Of a stretch of 14,655 nucleotides of DNA, positions 7,014-14,395 are shown piece after piece; position 1 is the stretch's first letter, and every line of letters begins with the position of its first letter. The stretch covers positions 1 to 14,655 of the forward strand of contig JAUWKH010000013.1 of the NCBI GenBank assembly GCA_030614305.1, read 5' to 3'. The notes beneath the pieces were generated by a model. That model had not been told where the DNA came from. It worked only from the letters and a program-made list of their open reading frames with translations, and did not search any database. The DNA comes from Bacteroidota bacterium. GTDB taxonomy: Bacteria > Bacteroidota > Bacteroidia > Bacteroidales > JADFUO01. A program made the translations under genes and the position numbers.

Positions 7014-7043
7014 TTGCAGTTTGCTGCGTTATGTGTATATTTG
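7014..7043 (+). promoter_or_regulatory. Bacteroidota-type promoter for ispE
   Basis: TTG at 7014-7016, a 19-base spacer and TATATTTG at 7036-7043 match the Bacteroidota sigma-A promoter (TTG at -33, TAnnTTTG at -7). The predicted start of transcription is near 7049, giving a leader of about 45 bases to the ispE ATG. This is the best promoter match in the window. Confidence 0.6.
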
Positions 7044-7092
7044 CAGTATAAGATGTTTTAAAAGACAATAAATAATATTACAATTTTAACAA

Positions 7093-7920
7093 ATGATCTG
7101 TTTCCCAAATTGTAAGATCAACCTCGGCTTATCAGTGATAAATAAAAGACCTGATGGCTTTCATAATATTGAAACTATTCTTTACCCGGTACAACTTTTT
7201 GAAACTCTTGAAATTATTAAAGCTTCGGACAATAAACTTTCTTTTCAAACAAGCGGACTGACAATCAAAGGAAATATTGATAATAATTTATGTTTAAAAG
7301 CTTATGAAATTTTAGATGCAGATTTTAATTTGCCTCCTGTTAAAATCTATTTGTATAAAAATATACCGATTGGTGCGGGCTTAGGTGGCGGTTCTGCTGA
7401 TGCCGCTTTTATGATAAAACTTTTAAATGATCTGTTTCAATTGTTTTTATCATCAGATAAAATGAAATATTATGCCCGTCAATTAGGCAGCGATTGTGCT
7501 TTTTTTATTGATAACAAAGCTGTTTTTGCTTTTGAAAAAGGTGATTTGTTTGAACAAATAACCTTGAACCTTAAAAATTATTTCATTGCAATAGTTAAAC
7601 CAGATATACATATTAATACTTTTAAAGCTTATTCAGGAATAAAACCTGTAAAAAAGGAAAAATCAATAAAAGAAATTATTGAATTACCTGTTGATGAATG
7701 GAAGTTTAATTTATTTAATGACTTTGAAAAATCAGTTTTTAAAACCTTTCCTGAAATAAAAAATATCAAAGAAAAATTATATGATTCAGGTGCTGTATAT
7801 TCTGCGATGAGTGGCAGTGGTTCAGCAGTTTACGGGATTTTTGAAAATCATATTGATTTAAAAAACATTTTCCAAAGTTGTTTTGCCTGGCAAGGGAAAT
7901 TACTTCGGTGCCTTTTGTAA
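7093..7920 (+). CDS. ispE: 4-diphosphocytidyl-2-C-methyl-D-erythritol kinase
   Basis: IspE is the GHMP-family kinase of the MEP pathway, phosphorylating CDP-methylerythritol on the way to isoprenoids such as the undecaprenyl carrier and menaquinone side chain. At 275 aa it is of normal length. Motif 1 is CKINLGL with Lys8, then DGFHNIETI with His24. The ATP-binding glycine loop is PIGAGLGGGSADAA (92-105). LGSDCAFF (131-138) holds the catalytic Asp134, and SAMSGSGSAVYG (237-248) is the third GHMP motif. A TTG-N19-TATATTTG promoter lies upstream. The last 21 bases overlap the end of the convergent lptG-like gene. Confidence 0.96.
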   Translation: MICFPNCKINLGLSVINKRPDGFHNIETILYPVQLFETLEIIKASDNKLSFQTSGLTIKGNIDNNLCLKAYEILDADFNLPPVKIYLYKNIPIGAGLGGGSADAAFMIKLLNDLFQLFLSSDKMKYYARQLGSDCAFFIDNKAVFAFEKGDLFEQITLNLKNYFIAIVKPDIHINTFKAYSGIKPVKKEKSIKEIIELPVDEWKFNLFNDFEKSVFKTFPEIKNIKEKLYDSGAVYSAMSGSGSAVYGIFENHIDLKNIFQSCFAWQGKLLRCLL

Positions 7921-8976
7921 AAGAAAAATTCCGAGCAGTCCAAAAATAATATTTGGTATCCAAACGGCAACTACGGGGGATAAATTTCCGAACGTTGCAA
8001 ACACAGTTGAAATCTGCATAAACAAAATAAATGCAAATGTTATTGTTATTCCCAACCCTAAATGCATACCGATCCCCCCACGTACTTTACGACATGATAA
8101 TGAAACACCGATCAAAGTTAAAATGATAGTAGCAAAAGGTGATGCTATCCGTTTGTTTTTTTCAATTTCATAATCTTTTACTTTATCCGAACCTTTAAGT
8201 TTTGCTTGTTTAATATAATTGTTTAATTCCCAGTAATTCATTTCTTCATAATCTTCTTTGTAATAATATAAGTCGGATGGCTGCAATACCAGTATTGTGT
8301 CAAGCTCTTTTCCTTTAATGATTTTTTCATCCATACCGTCAATTGTTCGGATATAATAATCCTCAAAATGCCATTTATTTGCGATTGTATCCCATTCTAA
8401 TTTTTCAGCCCTGAATTTATAATACAGTTTTCCGTTTTTGAATTTTTCAAGAGAAAATTTACGACCTAAATTAGTTGAATTATTATAATTTTCAACATAT
8501 ATAAATGTACCCGGACTTGTTTGCAAATGGATATTTCTATCTTTATTCTTAGCAAGTTCTTCCATGTATTTGTCCTTAAAATCTCTTTTTCTCTCATTTG
8601 TTTGAGGAATTAAAAAATTTGCCAGATAAAATGATAATATTGCTAAAAATGCTGCGGAAATAAAATAAGGTCGTAAAAATCTTCTAAAACTAATACCGCT
8701 GCTCAGTATTGCAATTATTTCAGTATTTGAAGCCATTTTTGAAGTGAAGAAAATTACCGAAATAAACGTGAATAGATAAAGAAAGAGATTTACGAAATAT
8801 GGAATAAAGTTCAGGTAATAATCAAAAATTATATTGTATACAGGTGCATCATTTTCCAGAAATTCGTCAATGTTTTCAGATACATCAAAAATTACTACAA
8901 TAACAATGAGCAAAGAAATTGCAAAGAAAAAAGTGAAGAGGAATTTTTTTATGATATAAATATCAATTATTTTCAT
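7900..8976 (-). CDS. LptG/LptF-family permease (lipopolysaccharide export)
   Basis: This 358-residue inner-membrane protein belongs to the YjgP/YjgQ family, the transmembrane half of the LptB2FG exporter that lifts lipopolysaccharide from the inner membrane. The expected topology is visible: three N-terminal membrane segments (about 11-31, 59-79, 101-122), a large periplasmic domain (123-275) and three C-terminal segments (about 278-296, 302-324, 333-354). The N-terminal IDIYIIKKFLFTF and the coupling-helix region EIIAILSSGISFRRFLRP (86-103) are typical. LptF and LptG are hard to tell apart from one copy; the length and C-terminal end suggest LptG. It lies 158 bases downstream of tgt and its stop region overlaps ispE tail to tail. 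Confidence 0.9.
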   Translation of the reverse strand: MKIIDIYIIKKFLFTFFFAISLLIVIVVIFDVSENIDEFLENDAPVYNIIFDYYLNFIPYFVNLFLYLFTFISVIFFTSKMASNTEIIAILSSGISFRRFLRPYFISAAFLAILSFYLANFLIPQTNERKRDFKDKYMEELAKNKDRNIHLQTSPGTFIYVENYNNSTNLGRKFSLEKFKNGKLYYKFRAEKLEWDTIANKWHFEDYYIRTIDGMDEKIIKGKELDTILVLQPSDLYYYKEDYEEMNYWELNNYIKQAKLKGSDKVKDYEIEKNKRIASPFATIILTLIGVSLSCRKVRGGIGMHLGLGITITFAFILFMQISTVFATFGNLSPVVAVWIPNIIFGLLGIFLLQKAPK

Positions 8977-9134
8977 GTATTATTATTCGTTTTATTAAAA
9001 ATCTATAAATTATACTGAAACGCATACATACGTACTAACTTCGTGTCGTAAACTTTACAAATATCTAAGTAATTAAAGTTTTGATATTACTAAACTTATG
9101 TGTTTTATATTTTGCATTCTCGTTCAGTACCAGT

Positions 9135-10265
9135 TTACAATCTTCTATTCAAATTTTTAAGAAGTTGATTTTTCCATTGTACAAAAGTGCCATTTAAAAT
9201 TTGCTGATGAGCTTCTTCTGTCAGCCACATATAAAACCGTAAATTATGAATGCTTGCTATCATGGCTGCAAGCATTTCGCCGGCAACAAAAAGGTGTCTT
9301 AAATATGCTTTTGTATAATAATTATCAACAAACGAAGTTCCTTCCTCATCAATAAAAGAAAAATCGTTTTTCCATTTTTCGTTTTTAATATTTATAATAC
9401 CGTTTTTTGTATATAATATTCCGTGTCGTGCATTTCTTGTCGGGATAACACAATCAAACATATCAATACCCAAAGCAATGCTTTCCAGAATATTTTCAGG
9501 TGTTCCGACACCCATTAAATAACGAGGTTTTTCGTTTGGTAGTATTCTGCAAACCAAATCAGTAATTGCATACATTATCTCATGAGGCTCGCCAACCGAC
9601 AAGCCGCCAATAGCATTTCCTGCAGCATTATATGAGGAAATTACTTCAGCTGATTCTTTACGAAGGTCATTATAAACACTACCTTGAACTATCGGGAACA
9701 GCGATTGCTCGTAGCCGTATTTACATTCAGTTTGTTTAAAATGTTTATCACATCTTTCAAACCATCTGTGTGTAGTTTCCATTGATTTTTTTGCATAATC
9801 ATAATCGCATGGATATGGTGTACATTCATCGAAAGCCATAATAATATCTGCCCCGATTATTCTTTGAATATCAATTACTGTTTCGGGTGTGAATTTATGT
9901 TTTGAGCCATCAATATGTGATTGAAAAATTACGCCTTCTTCTGTAAGTTTACGTTTATGTGAAAGAGAATAAACCTGGTAACCGCCACTATCGGTTAAAA
10001 TCGGTTTATCCCAGCCGTTAAATTTGTGAAGTCCGCCGGCTTGTTCAATTACATCAATTCCCGGGCGAAGATAAAGATGGTATGTGTTTCCGAGAATTAC
10101 CCCTGCTTTGATATCATCACTTAATTCCCTGAAATGAACAGCTTTAACAGCACCGGCTGTACCAACAGGCATAAAAACAGGTGTTTTGAACTTTCCATGT
10201 TCAGTATGGATTTCGCCTGCTCGCGCATGTGAATTTTTATCTCTGCAGGAAATTCTGAACTTCAT
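9135..10265 (-). CDS. tgt: tRNA-guanine transglycosylase (Tgt) lacking the zinc cysteines
   Basis: Tgt swaps guanine 34 in GUN anticodons for the queuosine precursor preQ1. The 376-aa protein has the full TIM-barrel motif set: TDSGGYQV (91-98, general base Asp92), AFDECTP (144-150), PIVQGSVYN (191-199), GGLSVGEP (220-227), and GIDMFDCVIPTRNAR (266-280) with nucleophile Asp271. The structural zinc site is unusual: by alignment to the E. coli protein from memory, the CxCxxC cysteines correspond to Gly309, Ser311 and Asp314, and only the histidine (His340 in IASIHNLRFY) is kept. The rest of the C-terminus is intact, so this looks like loss of zinc rather than decay. Upstream is a TATCTTTG box; the gene diverges from a glycosyltransferase. 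Confidence 0.95.
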   Translation of the reverse strand: MKFRISCRDKNSHARAGEIHTEHGKFKTPVFMPVGTAGAVKAVHFRELSDDIKAGVILGNTYHLYLRPGIDVIEQAGGLHKFNGWDKPILTDSGGYQVYSLSHKRKLTEEGVIFQSHIDGSKHKFTPETVIDIQRIIGADIIMAFDECTPYPCDYDYAKKSMETTHRWFERCDKHFKQTECKYGYEQSLFPIVQGSVYNDLRKESAEVISSYNAAGNAIGGLSVGEPHEIMYAITDLVCRILPNEKPRYLMGVGTPENILESIALGIDMFDCVIPTRNARHGILYTKNGIINIKNEKWKNDFSFIDEEGTSFVDNYYTKAYLRHLFVAGEMLAAMIASIHNLRFYMWLTEEAHQQILNGTFVQWKNQLLKNLNRRL

Positions 10266-10284
10266 ATAAATAAAAAAATTTTCT

Positions 10285-10292
10285 CAAAGATA
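10285..10292 (-). promoter_or_regulatory. -7 box (TATCTTTG) before tgt
   Basis: TATCTTTG on the minus strand fits TAnnTTTG and would give a leader of about 12 bases to the tgt ATG. The -33 position holds TTC rather than TTG. It lies 22 bases from the opposite-strand box of the glycosyltransferase gene. Confidence 0.42.
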
Positions 10293-10314
10293 AATGATAT
10301 TCATAAAGAATGAA

Positions 10315-10322
10315 TAATTTTG
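10315..10322 (+). promoter_or_regulatory. -7 box (TAATTTTG) before the glycosyltransferase gene
   Basis: TAATTTTG fits TAnnTTTG and would place transcription start near 10328, about 12 bases before the ATG at 10341. This also argues against the TTG at 10320 as the start codon, since it overlaps the box. Confidence 0.42.
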
Positions 10323-10340
10323 TTTTTTAAAACTTCTATA

Positions 10341-11474
10341 ATGCAATTTGAAAATCCATATTTGTCATATTTTTTACTGATTGTTTTTATAATTTTTATT
10401 GCATGTACAATAAAACAATTATTGTTTTACTGGGGTGTTTTCAGCAGACTTGCATTTTTCAAGCAAAAGAAAAAAAACATTAAAAAACAACCCGTTTCAG
10501 TTGTATTGTGTGCAAAAAACGAATATTTCAATCTTAAAAAGAATCTGCAACTTATTCTTGAACAGGATTATTTTGATTTTGAAGTTATTGTTGTTAATGA
10601 TTCCTCAACCGATGAATCAATAGATTTACTTAATGACATGTCATTAAAATATCAAAATTTAAAGATTGTTGATATTAAGCAAAATTTGAATTTCTTTTCA
10701 GGGAAAAAATTTCCATTGTCTCTGGGAATAAAATCGGCAAAAAACGAATTAATATTACTGACAGATGCCGATTGCAAACCAAGTAGTAAAAACTGGATAA
10801 GCAAAATGGCATCAAATTTTAGGAAAAAAACCGAAATAGTTCTTGGTTATGGGCCTTATTATAAAAGAAAAGGTTTTTTGAATAAATTGATACGGTTTGA
10901 TACACTGCATATTGCTATCCAATATTTGTCCTTTTCTATGTGCGGATTAACTTATATGGGAGTAGGCAGAAATCTTGCTTATCGCAAATCATTGTTTTAC
11001 AAGAGCAAAGGCTTTATACCTCATTATAAAATAAAATCAGGTGATGATGATTTGTTTATAAACAGTGTTGCAAATAAAAATAATACACAAATTGAAATAA
11101 ACTCCGAAACCTTTACTTTTTCCGAAGCTGAAAAAACTTTTTCAGGATGGATAAAACAGAAAAAAAGACATCTTTCAACAGGTAAATATTATAAAAAAAA
11201 GTTTTTATTCTTTTTGGGAAATTATTCATTAAGCCAATCTTTGTTTTATCCGACTTTTATTATTCTGCTTTGTTTTAATTATAATCTATATTTTATACTA
11301 TCATTGTTCATTATAAGGCTGTTAAGTCAATTATTTATCTTAAAAAAATGCATGAATAAACTAAATGAGAAAAAATTATTAGTACTTTCGCCGTTTCTTG
11401 AGTTGGTTCTGATTATTTTGAATCCGTTTCTTTTATTGTCAAATTTATTTGTTAAGCAAAATAAATGGAAGTAA
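10341..11474 (+). CDS. Family 2 glycosyltransferase, membrane-associated
   Basis: This 377-aa protein adds a sugar from a nucleotide donor to an envelope acceptor. A membrane segment (about 9-30) anchors the catalytic domain, which opens with PVSVVLCAKNE (51-61), then VVNDSSTDES (85-94), the metal-binding DxD in TDADCKPSSKNW (141-152), GVGRNLAYRKSLF (207-219), GDDDLF (234-239) supplying the probable catalytic acid, and KQKKRHLSTGKYY (272-284), comparable to the QxxRW motif of processive GT2 enzymes. Hydrophobic segments at about 296-333 and 349-370 close the protein. I chose the ATG at 10341; the frame can be extended to a TTG at 10320, which would fall in the promoter box. Its final 10 bases overlap the sigma-factor gene. 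Sugar and acceptor cannot be told from sequence. Confidence 0.9.
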   Translation: MQFENPYLSYFLLIVFIIFIACTIKQLLFYWGVFSRLAFFKQKKKNIKKQPVSVVLCAKNEYFNLKKNLQLILEQDYFDFEVIVVNDSSTDESIDLLNDMSLKYQNLKIVDIKQNLNFFSGKKFPLSLGIKSAKNELILLTDADCKPSSKNWISKMASNFRKKTEIVLGYGPYYKRKGFLNKLIRFDTLHIAIQYLSFSMCGLTYMGVGRNLAYRKSLFYKSKGFIPHYKIKSGDDDLFINSVANKNNTQIEINSETFTFSEAEKTFSGWIKQKKRHLSTGKYYKKKFLFFLGNYSLSQSLFYPTFIILLCFNYNLYFILSLFIIRLLSQLFILKKCMNKLNEKKLLVLSPFLELVLIILNPFLLLSNLFVKQNKWK

Positions 11475-12073
11475 ATCCACATCTCACAAAAAAGGGGCTG
11501 CATGATTTCAAGTTAGTTCAGTCAGCTGTAAAAACCGGCGACCAGAAAGCTTATGCTGAGTTGTTGAATAATTACAGGGATTCGCTTTACTACATGTTGC
11601 TGAAAATGACTAACAACCCAAACGATGCTGACGACCTGACCATTGAAGCTTTCGGTAAAGCATTTAAAAAGTTGCATCAATACACTCCTGATTTTGCTTT
11701 TAGTACATGGTTATTCAAAATTGCTTCAAATAATTGTATTGACTTTATCAGGAAGAAAAAAAAGAACACTTTTTCAATGAATAAATCTTATGAAAATAAA
11801 GAAGGAGATGAACTGGCAAATAAGATTCCCACACAAACTCTTGACCCGGAAGAAAATATAATAAAAAAGCAAAAAATTAAATTAATGCACGAAGTTGTTG
11901 AAAAGCTAAAGCCACACTATCGCACTCTTATTGAACTTCGTTATTTTAAAGAATATTCTTATGAAGAGATCTCTGTGGAGTTGGATCTTCCGTTAGGTAC
12001 TGTTAAAGCTCAATTATTCAGAGCAAGAGAATTTCTTTTTAATATTCTGAAACATTCACATGAAAAAATTTAA
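11465..12073 (+). CDS. ECF-type RNA polymerase sigma factor
   Basis: This 202-residue sigma-70 family protein of extracytoplasmic-function type carries only regions 2 and 4. Region 2 spans about 24-98: YRDSLYYMLLKMTNNPNDADDLTIEAF contains the core-binding and -10 contacts (positions 37-63), then FSTWLFKIASNNCIDFIRKKKK (79-100). The linker (101-135) is charged. Region 4 (about 140-195) has LIELRYFKEYSYEEIS and the recognition helix at LGTVKAQLFRARE (177-189). The start overlaps the glycosyltransferase end by 10 bases, so the two are probably translated from one transcript. No anti-sigma gene follows; the next gene is urocanate hydratase after a 274-base gap. Its targets and signal are not visible here. 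Confidence 0.94.
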   Translation: MEVNPHLTKKGLHDFKLVQSAVKTGDQKAYAELLNNYRDSLYYMLLKMTNNPNDADDLTIEAFGKAFKKLHQYTPDFAFSTWLFKIASNNCIDFIRKKKKNTFSMNKSYENKEGDELANKIPTQTLDPEENIIKKQKIKLMHEVVEKLKPHYRTLIELRYFKEYSYEEISVELDLPLGTVKAQLFRAREFLFNILKHSHEKI

Positions 12074-12161
12074 ATTTACTCTTAGCACTTAAGGAAATGT
12101 TTTATTAACATGTTGTTGATATTAAAAATAGTTGCAGGTTACAGGTTTTAATCTTATAACA

Positions 12162-12189
12162 TGAAACTTATAACTGTTATTTAGTTTCA
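12162..12189 (+). repeat. Hairpin-forming dyad upstream of hutU
   Basis: TGAAAC (12162-12167) pairs with GTTTCA (12184-12189); inside, ATAA pairs with TTAT around a CTG loop. No T run follows, so it is not a standard terminator. It might mark the end of the sigma-gene transcript or a regulator site for hutU. Confidence 0.45.
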
Positions 12190-12302
12190 CACTAAAGGGT
12201 GGCTTTATCTATGAGTTATTTAAAATACAATTTTTACCTATTTGAATTATATGACAAATTTCATTACAAATAGCGGGGCTGGAAATTTAAAAAAACGCTT
12301 AA

Positions 12303-12316
12303 TTGAATTAATTCAA
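12303..12316. promoter_or_regulatory. Perfect 14-base palindrome, candidate operator for hutU
   Basis: TTGAATTAATTCAA is a perfect palindrome ending 32 bases before the hutU ATG, where a repressor dimer could bind. In DNA this AT-rich a palindrome of this length may occur by chance, so the operator role is only a suggestion from position. Confidence 0.35.
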
Positions 12317-12347
12317 ATTAATGTAATTTCTTTAAAAAAACACTACA

Positions 12348-14357
12348 ATGATATCAAATAAATTTCAAAAAACCGTTTTGCAGGGCATACCCGATGAATT
12401 GCCCGAACCGCAAGCTTATGACAAAAATGTAAATCATGCTCCAGTCAGAAAAGATATTTTGTCGGCAGAAGAAAAAAGACTGGCACTGAAAAATGCCCTC
12501 CGTTATTTTGATAAAAAACATCATGCTGTTCTTGCCCCCGAATTTGCTGAAGAACTGAAAAAATACGGCAGGATTTATATGTACAGGTTTAAACCACAAT
12601 ATTCTATCTATGCAAGGAACATTAATGAATATCCGCATAAATCAACACAGGCAGCCGCAATAATGGTGATGCTTACTAATAATCTTGATGATGCAGTGGC
12701 TCAGCATCCTTACGAATTAATAACTTACGGAGGTAATGGCGCGGTTTTCCAGAACTGGGCACAATACCTGCTAACTATGAAATACCTTGCAGAAATGACT
12801 GATGAGCAAACACTGATTTTATATTCAGGTCATCCCTTGGGATTATTCCCTTCTCATAAAGATGCTCCAAGAGTTGTTGTTACAAACGGAATGGTTATCC
12901 CAAATTACTCCAAACCTGATGACTGGGAGAGATTTAATGCTCTTGGAGTTTCCCAGTACGGACAAATGACAGCAGGTTCGTTTATGTACATCGGACCCCA
13001 GGGAATAGTGCATGGCACAACAATCACTATTTTAAATGCCGGCAGAAAAATTCAAAAAGATAAAGAAGGTTTGGGAGGAAAATTATTTGTTAGTTCCGGT
13101 TTGGGAGGCATGTCAGGAGCACAGGCAAAAGCAGCAGTGATAGCAGGTGCAATTGGAGTAATTGCTGAAATAAATCCGGATGCAGTTAAAAAACGTTATG
13201 AACAGGGATGGGTTGATGAAGTTTATTCAAACCTTGACGAGTTATTAAACAGGATTAAAACTGCCAAAGAAAATAAAGAATCCGTTTCATTAGCTTATCA
13301 GGGAAATATTGTTGACTTGTGGGAAAAATTTGCTGAAGAAAATATTAATATTGAAATGGGTTCTGACCAGACTTCATTACATAATCCGTGGTCAGGTGGA
13401 TATTATCCGGCAGGTATGACTTTTGAGGAGTCAAAAGAAATGATGGTTAAGCAACCCGGAAGATTTAAGGAAAAAGTCAGGGAATCCCTGAGACGACAAG
13501 TAGAAGCAATTAATAAATTAACTGACAAGGGTATGTATTTCTTTGATTATGGAAACGCATTCTTACTTGAATCAAGCAGGGCAGGAGCCGATATTTTAAA
13601 AGAAGACGGCAGGTTCAGGTATGCGTCGTATGTTCAGGATATAATGGGACCAATGTGTTTTGATTACGGATTTGGTCCTTTTAGATGGGTTTGTACTTCA
13701 GGAAATCCGGAAGACCTTGACATAACTGATAAGATTGCGATGAATGTACTTGAAGAAATTTCTAAAAATGCTCCGCCTGAAATTACTCAGCAAATGAAAG
13801 ACAATATCCGATGGATAAGAGAAGCAAAAGAAAACAATCTTGTTGTCGGTTCGCAAGCCCGTATTTTATATGCTGATTGCGAAGGAAGAACAAAAATTGC
13901 CCTGGCATTTAACAAAGCAATTAGAAACGGTGAAATATCAGCTCCTGTTGTTCTCGGTCGCGACCATCATGATGTATCAGGTACAGATTCCCCTTATCGT
14001 GAAACATCAAATATTTATGACGGCTCTCAATTTACTGCTGATATGGCTATCCAAAATGTTATAGGAGATTCATTCAGGGGAGCTACATGGGTTTCAATTC
14101 ATAATGGCGGCGGAGTAGGATGGGGTGAAGTCATTAATGGAGGATTCGGAATGGTACTTGACGGTTCGGATGATGCTGACAGAAGATTACAAATGATGCT
14201 TTACTGGGACGTGAATAATGGCATTGCCCGTCGTAGCTGGGCAAGGAATAAAGGTTCAATATTTGCCGTTAAACGTGCAATGAAATCAGAACCAAATCTT
14301 AAAGTTACTCTTCCTAATATTGCTGATGATGAATTGGTAAGCAACTGTATAGATTAG
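12348..14357 (+). CDS. hutU: Urocanate hydratase (urocanase), long form
   Basis: HutU adds water to urocanate to give imidazolonepropionate, the second step of histidine breakdown, using tightly bound NAD+ as an electrophile. Clear motifs are YGGNGAVFQNWAQY (127-140), the glycine-rich NAD loop SGLGGMSGAQAKAA (250-263), MCFDYGFGPFRW (436-447) with Cys437 matching the conserved cysteine near NAD in the Pseudomonas enzyme, LGRDHHDVSGTDSPYRET (536-553), and SIHNGGGVGWG (583-593). At 669 aa it is about 110 residues longer than the usual 550-560-residue bacterial enzyme and closer in size to animal urocanases. No hutH, hutI or formimidoylglutamate gene is nearby, so the pathway is split elsewhere on the chromosome. 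It follows the sigma-factor gene after 274 bases and converges on a CLC-type gene. Confidence 0.96.
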   Translation: MISNKFQKTVLQGIPDELPEPQAYDKNVNHAPVRKDILSAEEKRLALKNALRYFDKKHHAVLAPEFAEELKKYGRIYMYRFKPQYSIYARNINEYPHKSTQAAAIMVMLTNNLDDAVAQHPYELITYGGNGAVFQNWAQYLLTMKYLAEMTDEQTLILYSGHPLGLFPSHKDAPRVVVTNGMVIPNYSKPDDWERFNALGVSQYGQMTAGSFMYIGPQGIVHGTTITILNAGRKIQKDKEGLGGKLFVSSGLGGMSGAQAKAAVIAGAIGVIAEINPDAVKKRYEQGWVDEVYSNLDELLNRIKTAKENKESVSLAYQGNIVDLWEKFAEENINIEMGSDQTSLHNPWSGGYYPAGMTFEESKEMMVKQPGRFKEKVRESLRRQVEAINKLTDKGMYFFDYGNAFLLESSRAGADILKEDGRFRYASYVQDIMGPMCFDYGFGPFRWVCTSGNPEDLDITDKIAMNVLEEISKNAPPEITQQMKDNIRWIREAKENNLVVGSQARILYADCEGRTKIALAFNKAIRNGEISAPVVLGRDHHDVSGTDSPYRETSNIYDGSQFTADMAIQNVIGDSFRGATWVSIHNGGGVGWGEVINGGFGMVLDGSDDADRRLQMMLYWDVNNGIARRSWARNKGSIFAVKRAMKSEPNLKVTLPNIADDELVSNCID

Positions 14358-14361
14358 ATAC

Positions 14362-14383
14362 AACGCAGTTATTGGCGTTTTCT
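14362..14383 (+). terminator. Weak hairpin between the convergent ends of hutU and the CLC-type gene
   Basis: AACGC (14362-14366) and GCGTT (14375-14379) form a 5-base stem with an 8-base loop, followed by TTCTT. The position, five bases after the hutU stop, suits a terminator, but the stem is short and the T run broken. Confidence 0.35.
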
Positions 14384-14395
14384 TGCAAACACCAG

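Larger units (their letters stand above)
12074..12347 (+). other. Intergenic region and probable hutU leader with dyads and a short ORF
   Basis: This 274-base gap is AT-rich and has no clear TAnnTTTG box; the nearest approach is TACCTATTTG around 12236-12245. It holds a hairpin (12162-12189), an exact direct repeat CTTATAAC (12153-12160 and 12167-12174), a small TAAAG/CTTTA stem (12193-12207), and a perfect 14-base palindrome 32 bases before hutU. A 20-codon ORF at 12211-12273 encodes a peptide with five Tyr, three Phe and one His; whether it is translated is unknown. No tRNA or known riboswitch core was recognised. Confidence 0.5.

Noticed and set aside
7912..7923. CTTTTGTAAAAG as a bidirectional terminator between ispE and lptG
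   Set aside because: The stem is five A-T-rich pairs with a two-base loop, too weak to terminate; it is mostly coding sequence.
7883..8173. Plus-strand ORF of 96 codons past the ispE end
   Set aside because: It is the antisense of the lptG-like coding region; the minus frame encodes a full, recognisable membrane protein.
12354..12638. Minus-strand ORF opposite the hutU start
   Set aside because: Antisense to the conserved urocanase N-terminal region; no family resemblance.
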